64,000 nucleotides of DNA from contig CAWJNF010000008.1 in the NCBI GenBank assembly GCA_963844235.1, positions 620,001 to 684,000 on the forward strand, read 5' to 3'. Below are positions 17,458 through 25,643 of the stretch, piece by piece (position 1 is the first letter of the stretch; each line of letters opens with the position of its first letter). The notes below the pieces were generated by a model. It searched no databases, had not been told where the DNA came from, and saw only the letters and a list, made by a program, of their open reading frames with translations. Source of the stretch: CAWJNF01 sp963844235. Its GTDB lineage: Bacteria > Actinomycetota > Thermoleophilia > Gaiellales > Gaiellaceae. Made by a program: the position numbers and the translations under genes.

Positions 17458-19212
17458 TCACTCGTAACGCAGCGCGTCGGAGATGCGGATCCGGGTGGCC
17501 AGCCCGGCCGGGACGATGGTCGCGGCGACGACGACGAGCACGGTTCCGATCGGAATCAGGGCGAGCGACCGCCAGGGTGCGACGACCGCGTCCTCGGTCG
17601 TGCCGCTGGTGATCCAGGCGAGGGCGAGGTAGAGCCCGACGCCGAGCGGGACGGCAAGGAGCGAGGCGACCAGCGCGAGTGCGGCGTGGGCGCTGATGAC
17701 GGTGGAGGTGATCTGCCTGGGCGTGAGGCCGATCGCCTTGAGGACACCGTAGTCGCGGATGCGCTCGCGGACCGAGAGCAGGGCGACTGCGACGAGCGTG
17801 ATCACGGTGATCAGCAGCAACGTCGTGTCGAGTGTGTAGACGAGGAGCGGCAGCTCATCCGGGATGTCGCTGGTTTCGCCGGTTGCTGCCTGCGCGTCGA
17901 GCGTTGCGTCGACCGATAGCGCCACGACCACCACGGCACCGGTGAGTGCGATCGCGGCTGCGAGGAGAAGCGCCCTGCGTCCTCGGGCCAGTAGGTCTCT
18001 GAGGCCGAGCCCGATCGTCAACGGCAGGACGGAGCGGGCGACGGCGCGCGCGAGCCGGGAGTTCGGCGGAGATGAGGTGCCGGCGCGGATCGCCTCGAGG
18101 ACGCTGAAGCGGGTGCTGCGACGGGTGGACGTCAACGCTCCGGCCAGGAGCACGGGAAGGACGACACAGCTCGCGACAAGGATGTGCCAGGGATTCGCCG
18201 CAATCGTTGGCGAGCCGATCAGCGTTTCGGCGCTGGGTGCGGCGAGGCGGGGCGCAACGATCGATCCGAGCGCGAAGCCGAGCGCCGCGGCGACGAGACC
18301 AAGCGCGGTTGCCTCGAGCGCGAAAACGGCACCGACCTGGCGCGGCGTGAAGCCGGCCGCCTTCAGCAGTCCGATCTCACGGTGTTGGTCGCTGGCGCGG
18401 GCGCCGACGAGGATGCCGACGACGACGAAGGCAGCGATCAGGAGCAGGATGGTGAACGTCGTCGCGATCACCTGCGTGGGCTGTGCATCGCCCAGCGCGT
18501 AATCGCGCTGGTCTTGCCAGGTCTCGAAGCAGAGATCGCACGAAGGCACCGTTGTCGCCGCCCGCTCGGCGAACGCCGCAGCCGCAGCCGGATTCGCCAG
18601 TCGAAGCGCCTCCGTCCAGCGCCAGCGGGTGCGATCGGGCTCGACGCGTTCGAGCGTGGCAGGAGTGACCCAGGCCAGGCCGGGGTTGCGGCGGGGGTAG
18701 CGCGGCTGGCTCGGTACGACCGCCGTCCCGAGCACCGGAAGGTCGATCGAGCCGCGCCTGCCCGTAACTGCAAGCGTGTCACCAACCTCGATGCCGAGTG
18801 CATTCGCAAGGCTGCGTTCGAGCACGATCCCGTCCTCGCGCAGCGGCGAGCCGGCGGTCAGAACAGGCACGTTCACGGCCGTGCGACCGCTCAGGCCGGC
18901 GAGGTCCACGCGATCGGTGCTTCCCGGCGGGCCAACGGTCGCCCTCGCCAGAGGAACCGGCGCGCCCCGTTCGGAAACGCCGGGTAGCTCCGCGAGCGCC
19001 TGCGCGGCGGCCTGCGAGGGGACGGACGCGAGCACGTGCGCCCCGTTGGCCGCGTCGAACGTCCGTTGCCAGGGATCGAGCCCACTCGAGCGCACCTCGA
19101 GCGCCAGCACGATCGTCGCGGACGCTGCCCCCGCGATCGCGATCGTGAGCGCGCTCGCGAGCAGACGCGAGCGGATGCCCGCGAACGCCAGCTTGAACAG
19201 CAGCGCCGTCAC
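17458..19212 (-). CDS. ABC transporter permease, FtsX/MacB type
   Basis: 584 aa. The first transmembrane helix follows MTALLFKLAFAGIRSRLLASALTIAIAG (two parts), then a large extracytoplasmic MacB-PCD-like region (to about 250). Two sets of FtsX-like membrane helices follow, each preceded by GxxKAxGxTPRQV motifs (GLLKAAGFTPRQVGAVF and GVLKAIGLTPRQITSTV). These proteins usually export lipids, peptides or antibiotics, or act mechanically rather than as classical transporters. GTG start overlaps the ATPase stop (GTGA). Partner of the upstream ATPase, under PadR control. Confidence 0.92.
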   Translation of the reverse strand: MTALLFKLAFAGIRSRLLASALTIAIAGAASATIVLALEVRSSGLDPWQRTFDAANGAHVLASVPSQAAAQALAELPGVSERGAPVPLARATVGPPGSTDRVDLAGLSGRTAVNVPVLTAGSPLREDGIVLERSLANALGIEVGDTLAVTGRRGSIDLPVLGTAVVPSQPRYPRRNPGLAWVTPATLERVEPDRTRWRWTEALRLANPAAAAAFAERAATTVPSCDLCFETWQDQRDYALGDAQPTQVIATTFTILLLIAAFVVVGILVGARASDQHREIGLLKAAGFTPRQVGAVFALEATALGLVAAALGFALGSIVAPRLAAPSAETLIGSPTIAANPWHILVASCVVLPVLLAGALTSTRRSTRFSVLEAIRAGTSSPPNSRLARAVARSVLPLTIGLGLRDLLARGRRALLLAAAIALTGAVVVVALSVDATLDAQAATGETSDIPDELPLLVYTLDTTLLLITVITLVAVALLSVRERIRDYGVLKAIGLTPRQITSTVISAHAALALVASLLAVPLGVGLYLALAWITSGTTEDAVVAPWRSLALIPIGTVLVVVAATIVPAGLATRIRISDALRYE

Positions 19213-19940
19213 GCCTGGCCTTGCAGCTCGAGCAGCGGAGCGACCTGGCGGGCGGCAGCCAGCTGCGTTTCGTTGGCAACCAGGCCGTCGCGAAGCATGA
19301 TCACCCGGTCTGCTGCCGAGGCGACGCTCGCGTCGTGCGTGACGAGCAGCAGCGTCTGCCCGTGCCCCCGCGCGTCGCGAAAGAGACCGAGGACGTCGCG
19401 GGCCGACCCCGAGTCGAGGTTGCCGGTCGGCTCGTCGGCGAGAATGATGTCCGGCCTGTTCGCGAGCGCGCGTGCCAGCGCGACCCGCTGCTGCTGCCCA
19501 CCCGACAGCTGGCCGGGAGCGGCTCCGTGCTTCTCCGGAATGCCGAGATCGCTCAGCAGCTCGTTCGCAGACCGGCGTGCCTGTCTGCGCCCGCGGCCGA
19601 CCAGGAGCAACGGCAGCTCGACGTTCTCGACCGCGGTCAGCGTCGGCACCAGGTTGAAGAACTGGAACACGAAGCCGACCTTGCGACGGCGCAGGCGCGC
19701 GAGCTCGGTCTCGCTCAACCCGTCGATGCGCTCGCCGTCGAGCCAGACCTCACCAGCCGTCGGTCGATCGAGCCCGGCGAGGAGATTGAGCAGCGTCGAC
19801 TTCCCGCACCCACTCGGCCCCATGATCGCGACGAACTCGCCACGCTCGATCGCGATGTCGACGCCGCGAAGACCCAGAACCTTCGCGCCTCCGGTTTCGT
19901 ACGTTTTCGCGAGCTGCCTCGCCTCGAGTACCGGTGCCAT
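19209..19940 (-). CDS. ABC transporter ATP-binding protein, LolD/MacB type
   Basis: 243 aa. Walker A GPSGCGKSTLLN, Q-loop VFQFFNLVPTLTAVENVELP, signature LSGGQQQRVALARALA, Walker B IILADEPTGNLDSG, and the switch histidine in LLVTHD are all present. ATG 19940 was chosen over an upstream GTG-type start because it has a perfect GAGGAGGT site and overlaps the PadR stop (TGATG). Powers the adjacent FtsX-type permease. Confidence 0.94.
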   Translation of the reverse strand: MAPVLEARQLAKTYETGGAKVLGLRGVDIAIERGEFVAIMGPSGCGKSTLLNLLAGLDRPTAGEVWLDGERIDGLSETELARLRRRKVGFVFQFFNLVPTLTAVENVELPLLLVGRGRRQARRSANELLSDLGIPEKHGAAPGQLSGGQQQRVALARALANRPDIILADEPTGNLDSGSARDVLGLFRDARGHGQTLLLVTHDASVASAADRVIMLRDGLVANETQLAAARQVAPLLELQGQA

Positions 19941-20455
19941 CAGACCTCCTCGTTCAGTGCGAGTCGCTGCTCGATCAGTTCGAGCCACTCCAGGTCGGCC
20001 CTCAGATGCAAGATCGCCCCCTCGATCAGAAGCGCGGCCGCAGGCCCGTTCCCGTTCGCCTCGAGGAGCGCGTTCAGGTCGCGTAGCGACTGCAGGTACT
20101 CGCGACGCTGCCCCTCCAGAAGCTGCTTCGGCTCCGCCAGCTGTGTCGACACGACGACGATGAACTTCATGAAGAACTCGTCCTTGAGCCGCCTGCCCGA
20201 GACCGGCAGCTCGATCCAGGCCGCGAGCGCGGCCCGGCCCGCCTCTGTCAGCTCGTACAGGCGCTTGCCGCGGCTGTCCCCGGGCACCGCCTGACCGACG
20301 ACGAGGCCATCCCGCTCGAGCCGCCCGAGGGTCACGTAGATCTGACCAGCGTTCAGCGCCGGCAACAGATCGCCGAACTCTTGCTCGAACGACTGCTTCA
20401 GCTCATAACCGTGGGCGCGCTCCCCGCTGAGCAGCGCGAGAAAGAGCTCTCTCAT
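19940..20455 (-). CDS. PadR family transcriptional regulator
   Basis: 171 aa. N-terminal winged helix (LFLALLSGERAHGYELKQSF, NAGQIYVTLGRLERDGLV, GDSRGKRLYELTEAGRAAL) followed by the C-terminal PadR helical dimerisation domain (LIEGAILHLRADLEWLELIEQRL). First gene of a three-gene operon with the ABC ATPase and permease. PadR repressors in this layout usually sense the exported compound. The start codon lies at the edge of a perfect operator-like palindrome. Confidence 0.93.
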   Translation of the reverse strand: MRELFLALLSGERAHGYELKQSFEQEFGDLLPALNAGQIYVTLGRLERDGLVVGQAVPGDSRGKRLYELTEAGRAALAAWIELPVSGRRLKDEFFMKFIVVVSTQLAEPKQLLEGQRREYLQSLRDLNALLEANGNGPAAALLIEGAILHLRADLEWLELIEQRLALNEEV

Positions 20456-20485
20456 AGATAACGAGTATATATGCTCGTTATCTAT
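20454..20485. promoter_or_regulatory. PadR operator palindrome
   Basis: Twelve-base arms ATAGATAACGAG and CTCGTTATCTAT are exact reverse complements around an 8 bp AT-rich centre. The region is the most AT-rich of its surroundings and covers the -10 box, the spacer and the start codon edge. PadR dimers bind inverted repeats of this type, so autorepression is the natural reading. Confidence 0.8.
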
Positions 20486-20492
20486 TGGTCAA
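20464..20492 (-). promoter_or_regulatory. Promoter of the PadR-ABC operon
   Basis: -35 TTGACC (20487-20492) and -10 TATACT (20464-20469) on the minus strand, with exactly 17 bp between them. The -10 ends 8 bases before the ATG and no Shine-Dalgarno exists, so the transcript is probably leaderless. The promoter spacer and -10 lie inside the operator. Confidence 0.75.
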
Positions 20493-20545
20493 GCGCTGCT
20501 TCGGAGCGACTCGGAGCACAGACGACGGACTGTAGGTCTGCTGCG

Positions 20546-20551
20546 TAGTCT
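20546..20551 (+). promoter_or_regulatory. Candidate -10 box for the phosphotransferase-like gene
   Basis: TAGTCT ends six bases before GTG 20558, and no Shine-Dalgarno is visible; matches the leaderless pattern of the window. Confidence 0.35.
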
Positions 20552-20557
20552 CCGCGC

Positions 20558-21470
20558 GTGGCGGACTGGACGGCGGAGGCGCGCGTCGGCGAGGAGCTGG
20601 CGCGCGCCCTCATAGCGGAGCAGTTCGCGCCGCTGCCGCGTCACTCGTTGGAGCTCCTCTCGGAAGGCTGGGACTACGTCGTGCACCTCGTCGACGGCGA
20701 GTGGGCGTTTCGCTTCCCCCGACGGGCTGTCGTCGTGCCGGGCACCGAGCGCGAGATCGCCGTGCTCGGGCTGCTCGCGCCGCACCTGCCGATCGCAGTG
20801 CCGGCGCCCGTCTACGTCGGCCGGCCGACGGCGCAGTTCCCGTGGCCGTTCTTCGGCGCCGTCTACCTGCCGGGAGTCGAGGCGAGCGAGGCGGCGCTCT
20901 CGGACAGGGAGCGCACGCAGCTCGCGCGGCCGCTCGCGCGGGCGCTGAGAGCGCTGCACGCTCCCTCGGTGCTCGCGGACGTCGGCGGGCTGCTGCCGTT
21001 CGACCCGAATCAGCGCGCCGACATGACCCTCCGCGTGGCTCGTGCCCGCGACGAGCTGGTCGCTGTTGCCGAGCTCGGCCTGTGGGACGTTCCGCCGCAG
21101 CTCGACGAGCTGCTAGAGCAAGCCGCCGCGCTGCCTCCGCCGGAGCCCCAGCGCAGTCTGCCACGGCGACCTGCACTTCCGTCAGCTGCTCGTCCACCGC
21201 GGCGAGCTCACCGGGATCATCGACTGGGTGGACGTCTGCCGCTCCGACCCCGGCATCGACCTCCAGCTCGCGTGGAGCTTCCTGCCGCCTGCGGCGCGCG
21301 AGGAGTTCCTCGACGAGTACGGCACCGTCACCGAAGCGTCGCTGCTGCGGGCGCGAGTCCTCGCCCTCTTCCTCAACGCGGCGCTCGCCCGCTACGCCAG
21401 CGCCGAGGGGAAGCCAGCAGTAGCGACGGAGGCGCTCGCCGGCCTGCGCCGGGCGAGCGCAGGGCTCTAG
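20558..21470 (+). pseudogene. Aminoglycoside phosphotransferase-family kinase, frameshifted
   Basis: The first frame (GTG 20558) encodes an APH/choline-kinase-like N-lobe: SEGWDYVVHLVDGEWAFRFP, a Glu helix after VVPGTEREIAVL, and WPFFGAVYLPGVEAS. At the CCCC run at 21146-21149 an extra base shifts the frame. The next frame holds the catalytic loop CHGDLHFRQLLVHRG, the metal-binding GIIDWVDVCRSDPGIDLQLA, and a helical C-terminus ending GLRRASAGL. Joined it would be about 303 aa with all kinase motifs. Family members phosphorylate diverse small molecules; the substrate here is unknown and resistance cannot be inferred. Divergently arranged from the PadR operon. Confidence 0.82.
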
Positions 21471-21523
21471 CAGTCCCGAGGTCGCTGGGGCTCGCCCGCA
21501 CCAGCGGCACGTGCCCGAGAGAG

Positions 21524-21880
21524 TGGAGGCGGCGGGAATCGAACCCGCGTCCGCGGTCGCACCGGGATGAGCGTCTACAAGCGTAGCCTCGGCTTGCGAT
21601 TCGCCCGCCGGCCGGCTCCGAGGCGGCCCACCGACGGGCTAGCCATCCTTTGAGGTCCCGCTTCGGGCGATTGGCGCTCCCTCCGCGGCGAGCCCGTTCG
21701 TTGACGCCGGATCCCGCTCCACGGGCCGAGAGCGGGGCGACGCGTTACCTAATTACTTAGGCAGCGTATGCGAGTTCGTTATCCGCATATACATGTTCCC
21801 GGTGGATTTACGAGGCCAACCGGGGACCTCGGCTTGCAGCTCAACCGGAGAACCGACCACGTCGAAACCTGATCGCCCCC
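21524..21880 (-). ncRNA. ssrA: Transfer-messenger RNA (tmRNA)
   Basis: The 5' end GGGGGCG pairs with CGCCTCC near the 3' end (one G-U), followed by discriminator A at 21524. The 3' T-arm reads GGGTTCGATTCCCGCCGCC, and the 5' half has the family sequence ATCAGGTTTCGACG. The encoded tag reading frame ends ADNELAYAA then TAA (21786 down to 21757); it may begin a few codons earlier (VY or HVY). CCA is not encoded. Length 357 nt is normal. Rescues stalled ribosomes together with SmpB, encoded 1.3 kb away. Confidence 0.96.
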
Positions 21881-21896
21881 GTATGTCGTAGACGTC

Positions 21897-21902
21897 ATTG
21901 TA
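21897..21902 (-). promoter_or_regulatory. Candidate -10 box for ssrA
   Basis: TACAAT on the minus strand, 16 bp before the mature 5' end; a short leader would be removed by RNase P. No convincing -35. Confidence 0.4.
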
Positions 21903-22094
21903 GCCGCGACGTTCACATCATCGACGCGAGCTTCTCGACACAGCGCCTGCCCGAGTAGATCGCGTCCTCGGGTCGCCGGCGCGCCCCTCGCTGTCCTGCC
22001 CGGCGAACGCGATCCGGCCCACGCGTTGCCGTCCTATCGTCCGCGGCCGCGCGGGACACTAGCAACCGTCCCAGCCGGATACGCTCTCCCGCGC

Positions 22095-23039
22095 GTGGGC
22101 GACGTCGAGATCCGAGCGGTCGAAGAGGACGCGGCCAGGGGGCGCTCGCTCGCCATCTGGAACGCTGTCTATCGGACGATGCCCGCGAGCGAGGCGGACC
22201 GCGAGAGCCACCTCGCCCGGTGTCTCGGTCACGCCGAGTACCTCGCCTCGCTCGACGGCGAGCCGGTCGGCACGGGGGACATCGAGCTCCACCCGGATGC
22301 CGCCACGCCCGAGCTGGCGATGGTCCACGTGGCGGTTCTGCCTGCGGCGCGCCGTCGCGGCGCCGGCACGGCGCTTTACCAGGCCGTTTCCGCATGGGCG
22401 CGCGGGCACGGCCGAACGCAGCTCGAGACCTGGGTGCTCGACGCCGACTCCGACGGCATCACCTTCGCGGTCGCTCGCGGCTTCGAGGAGGTCTTCCACG
22501 ACGCGCTCGTCGCCCTCGACCTCGCCGGGCTCGAGCGGCCCGACGTCGCCCCACCAAACGGTATCGCGATCGTCACGTGGGCCGATCGACCGGAGCTCGC
22601 GCGTGGAATGTACGAGGTGATGTGCGAAGCCGCGCCCGACATCCCCGGGAACGACGCGGGGATACCCGGGTATGAGGAGTGGGTCGAGCACCACATGGGC
22701 GCCGCCTCTGACCGGCCAGACGCGACGTTCGTGGCACTCGCCGGGGACGAGGTCGTCGGCTACGCGAAGTTCCACCTCTCCTCGGCCCGGCCTGGAGTGG
22801 CAGTCCACGACCTCACGGGCGTCAAGCGCAGCTGGCGCGGTCGCGGGATCGCCCGCGCCCTCAAGGCAGCTCAGATCGCCTGGGCGATGCGCGAGGGCTA
22901 CGAGCGGCTCGAGACAGCGAACGAGCTGCGTAACGCGCCGATAAGGAAGCTCAACGCGGATTTCGGGTACCGGCCGATCCCGGGCCGGGCGCTTCTGCGG
23001 GGGCCGCTCGCACCGGAGTCGAGGGTCCCAAACGTTTAG
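22095..23039 (+). CDS. GNAT acetyltransferase with two tandem GNAT domains
   Basis: 314 aa from GTG 22095. The first domain (about 1-150) has the acetyl-CoA loop in VAVLPAARRRGAGTALYQAV. The second (about 160-314) has HDLTGVKRSWRGRGIARALK and ends in the substrate-side strand ETANELRNAPIRKLNADFGY, typical of a well-studied two-GNAT architecture. The substrate is unknown. A TACGCT hexamer lies nine bases before GTG; upstream in-frame starts would extend into sequence with no protein-like features. Its TAG overlaps a perfect family A palindrome. Confidence 0.88.
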   Translation: MGDVEIRAVEEDAARGRSLAIWNAVYRTMPASEADRESHLARCLGHAEYLASLDGEPVGTGDIELHPDAATPELAMVHVAVLPAARRRGAGTALYQAVSAWARGHGRTQLETWVLDADSDGITFAVARGFEEVFHDALVALDLAGLERPDVAPPNGIAIVTWADRPELARGMYEVMCEAAPDIPGNDAGIPGYEEWVEHHMGAASDRPDATFVALAGDEVVGYAKFHLSSARPGVAVHDLTGVKRSWRGRGIARALKAAQIAWAMREGYERLETANELRNAPIRKLNADFGYRPIPGRALLRGPLAPESRVPNV

Positions 23040-23061
23040 GGGCCGGATATATCCGGCCCCT
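23038..23061. repeat. Family A palindrome, copy A3
   Basis: Perfect 24 bp palindrome made of AGGGGCCGGATA and its reverse complement, beginning inside the GNAT stop codon. With copy B1 it fills the gap between convergent GNAT and smpB and probably ends transcription from both sides. Confidence 0.85.
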
Positions 23062-23082
23062 TACGTCCTGCTCACGGCGGGC

Positions 23083-23135
23083 AACGCGTGAAACACCAAG
23101 GAGGGGGTCCGTGGGGGAACCATGGGTTCCCCCAC
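23083..23135. repeat. Family B repeat, copy B1
   Basis: AACGCGTGAAACACCAAGG, then AGGGGGTCC, then the hairpin GTGGGGGAACC-ATG-GGTTCCCCCAC (23111-23135). It ends one base before the smpB stop codon. The flank and hairpin recur almost exactly at 54301-54354. Confidence 0.85.
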
Positions 23136-23136
23136 G

Positions 23137-23604
23137 CTAGGTCCGGTGCGCTTTGATCGCCCGTTCCATCTCGCGGCGCGCGTCCCGCTCGGCGATGTCG
23201 CGGCGCTTGTCGCGCACGTCCTTCCCGCGCCCCAAAGCGATCTCGACCTTGACCTTGCCGTTCTTGAAGTAGAGGCGTGTCGGCACGAGGGTCAGACCCC
23301 GCTCGGCCACCTTGCCGGTCAGCTCGTCGATCTCGCGCCGGTGCAGCAGGAGCTTGCGCTCACGCTCCGGGTGGTGGTTCTGCCGGCTCGCCTGCGGGTA
23401 CTCGGGGATGTTGGCGCCGGACAGCCAGACGTCGCCGTCGCGCACGACCGCGTAGGCATGCTGCAGGCTCGCCGTGCCCGAGCGCAGGGACTTCACCTCG
23501 GTGCCGACGAGGGCGACGCCGGCCTCGAAGCGCTCGAGCAGCTCGTAGTCGTGCCGAGCCCGGCGATTGTCGGCGATCAGCTTGATGCCCTTCGTCCCGG
23601 CCAC
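23137..23604 (-). CDS. smpB: SsrA-binding protein
   Basis: tmRNA partner in trans-translation. 155 aa, normal length. ADNRRARHDYELLERFEAG, GTEVKSLRSGTASLQHAYA, NHHPERERKLLLHRREI and LVPTRLYFKNGKVKVEIALG match the family from end to end, with the basic C-terminal tail. GTG start preceded at six bases by CATAAT, hence probably leaderless. Next to ssrA and downstream of the RNase R gene, its functional partner in clearing non-stop mRNAs. Confidence 0.97.
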   Translation of the reverse strand: MAGTKGIKLIADNRRARHDYELLERFEAGVALVGTEVKSLRSGTASLQHAYAVVRDGDVWLSGANIPEYPQASRQNHHPERERKLLLHRREIDELTGKVAERGLTLVPTRLYFKNGKVKVEIALGRGKDVRDKRRDIAERDARREMERAIKAHRT

Positions 23605-23610
23605 GCCCCG

Positions 23611-23616
23611 ATTATG
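23611..23616 (-). promoter_or_regulatory. Candidate -10 box for leaderless smpB transcript
   Basis: CATAAT on the minus strand, six bases before the smpB GTG; no Shine-Dalgarno intervenes. Confidence 0.45.
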
Positions 23617-23626
23617 AAAGAAGCAA

Positions 23627-23684
23627 GCTGCGCGAGCGAAGCGAGCGCCAGAGGGGGGTTCGTGGGGGGAGCCTGCTCCCCCAC
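23627..23684. repeat. Family B repeat, copy B2
   Basis: CTGCGCGAGCGAAGCGAGC leads into GGGGGGTT and the hairpin GTGGGGGGAGC-CT-GCTCCCCCAC (23662-23684). The same GCGAGCGNAGCGAGCGCC lead-in is present at B5. The rest of the rnr-smpB gap (23685-23892) has no recognisable gene or RNA. Confidence 0.7.
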
Positions 23685-23892
23685 GGAAAGGACCATAGGT
23701 TCGCCGAGCCGGGTGTCGCTTTCGTCCACCCCACCGACCGACTTTCCGCTTCCGCGTACGGCCTCCCGGTGGAGCTTCGGCCTACTCGCGCCCCGTGCTC
23801 GGCGCAACGGGGACACTAGGACATCCGGATCGTGAATGCAAGGAAGCCGGATGGTGAAGTTCTCGCAAAGAGCGCAGTTTTCCTCGGCACGC

Positions 23893-25632
23893 TCACGAAG
23901 GCGAGAGCTCCACCTTCCCCTCGACGCGATCGATGCGCTCGACGCGCACGGCGATGCCGTCTCCGAGACGAAACCGGCGTCCGCTGCGGCGACCGACAAG
24001 CGCCGTGCCGAGCCGGTCGAGCTCGTAGTAGTCGTCGGCGAGACGCCTCGCAGGCAGGTAGCCCTCGAACACCCCGTCAAAGCGGACGAACAGCCCCGAG
24101 CCGATGGCTCCGGTCACCTCGCCGTCGAAGTCGGCCTCCCAGCCGAGCTCGAAGAGCCGCCGATCGAGCAGCCAGGCGAGGCAGATCGCGTCAGCCGCGT
24201 GCTCGGCCTGGGCGGCCTCGCGCTCGCGCCCCGAAGCCCACTCGGCCGCGTCGTCGAGCGCCTCGGGAAGTGGGTCGTCGGCGAGGCCGAGCTCCCGCAG
24301 CAGCGCCCGGTGGCACACGACGTCGGGGTAGCGCCGGATGGGGGAGGTGAAGTGGCAGTAGGCGCGGCTGGCGAGGCCCGAGTGACCGAGATTGCGAGGG
24401 TCGTAGCGAGCCTGCTTGAGGGCGCGCAGGACCAGCGACGGGAATGCCTCCGCTCCCCTACCCGACTGCTTGGCGTATTCGCCGACCCGGGCGCTCACGC
24501 GTGCGGCGAGCCCGGCCGCGTCTCCGCCGCTCACGTGCTCGGGCACCGGCGGCGTCGGCACCTCGAGCGCCTCGAGCTTTGCGAGCAGGAGCTCGATCGC
24601 CTGCGGGTCCGGTCGCTCGTGAACGCGGTAGAGCGCCTCTCGCCGCCTGCCGGCGAGGAGTTGCGCAACCGCCTCGTTGGCCAGGATCATGAGCTCCTCC
24701 ACGAGAGTGTGCGCCAGCGGCTCCGCCTCGACCCATGCCCGCTCGACGCTCTCGCGCCCGTCGAAGGAGAACGCGACCTCGGGCGTCTCGATCCGCAGCG
24801 CGCCACGGGCATACCGGCGCCGTCGCAGCTCCTGCGACAAACGCTCCGCGAGCGCCAACGCGTCCTCGAGCTCCGCCCCGACTCGCTCGCGGCCCGTCAG
24901 GATCGCCTCGACGTGCGAGTAGGTGAGGCGGGCGTCAGAGCGGATAAGGCTCCGGTAGAAGAGCGGCTCGCCGGCCTCGAGATCCGCGTCGAACGGCACC
25001 TCGACCGTCACGCAGCACCGCTCCCGGTGAGGAACGAGGCTGCACAGCCGGTTCGAGAGCCGTTCCGGCAGCATCGGCTCGCTGAGGCCCGGGACGTAGA
25101 CGGACAGGGCCCGCTCGGCAGCGTCTCGGTCGAGCGACGATCCGGCCGGTACGTAGCGTGTGACGTCCGCGATGTGCACCCAGAGCCGGAAGCCGACGTC
25201 CTCCCGACGGATGCTGATCGCGTCGTCGAAGTCCTGCGCGTCGTCCGGGTCGATCGTGAACGTCGGCAGCGCTCGCAGGTCGACCTGGTCCGGCTCGATC
25301 CCGTCGGGGTCGGTCGGGAGCCGGTCGGCTTCTGCCTCGGCGTCGGCAGCGCGGCCGCCGGCCGGCCGCATGCCGAGGTGGTACAGCAGGCCCTCGAGCA
25401 CCGGCGCTATCGACGCGGAGGGCCCGAGTACCCGCACGACTCGCGCCCGCCCTCCGCGGCGTCGGGTCGTGACCACCACGAGATCGCCGACGGCGCCGTC
25501 TGCGGCGGAAGCACGGTCGAGCACGATCGGCGTGCGCGGGTCGAAGTACGGCTCCCCGACGAGCAGCTTCCCGCGACGCGCGAGCTCACAGACGATCGGC
25601 TCCCCGGCCGCATCGTCGGTGTGGGAGCGCAC
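23893..25632 (-). CDS. rnr: Ribonuclease R/RNase II-family exoribonuclease
   Basis: Hydrolytic 3'-5' exoribonuclease. 579 aa, shorter than E. coli RNase R (about 800 aa) because the N-terminal region is one short cold-shock-like domain. The RNB catalytic domain has DPDDAQDFDDAISI (metal-binding aspartates), YVPGLSEPMLPERLSN and HFTSPIRRYPDVVCHRALL. A C-terminal S1 domain follows (FDGEVTGAIGSGLFVRFDG, ending RVEGKVELSPS). It begins 12 bp after the S41 peptidase stop, so the two are co-transcribed. RNase R with SmpB/tmRNA degrades defective mRNA. Confidence 0.93.
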   Translation of the reverse strand: MRSHTDDAAGEPIVCELARRGKLLVGEPYFDPRTPIVLDRASAADGAVGDLVVVTTRRRGGRARVVRVLGPSASIAPVLEGLLYHLGMRPAGGRAADAEAEADRLPTDPDGIEPDQVDLRALPTFTIDPDDAQDFDDAISIRREDVGFRLWVHIADVTRYVPAGSSLDRDAAERALSVYVPGLSEPMLPERLSNRLCSLVPHRERCCVTVEVPFDADLEAGEPLFYRSLIRSDARLTYSHVEAILTGRERVGAELEDALALAERLSQELRRRRYARGALRIETPEVAFSFDGRESVERAWVEAEPLAHTLVEELMILANEAVAQLLAGRRREALYRVHERPDPQAIELLLAKLEALEVPTPPVPEHVSGGDAAGLAARVSARVGEYAKQSGRGAEAFPSLVLRALKQARYDPRNLGHSGLASRAYCHFTSPIRRYPDVVCHRALLRELGLADDPLPEALDDAAEWASGREREAAQAEHAADAICLAWLLDRRLFELGWEADFDGEVTGAIGSGLFVRFDGVFEGYLPARRLADDYYELDRLGTALVGRRSGRRFRLGDGIAVRVERIDRVEGKVELSPS

Positions 25633-25643
25633 GGATGCCGGAG

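Noticed and set aside
21524..21560. tRNA gene suggested by GGGTTCGATTCCCGCCGCC T-arm
   Set aside because: It is the 3' half of tmRNA; no anticodon arm is present and the 5' partner lies 340 nt away.
23095..23108. Shine-Dalgarno-like CAAGGAGGGGG in family B repeats
   Set aside because: No start codon or open frame follows at a suitable distance in either copy, and the purine run is part of the repeat.
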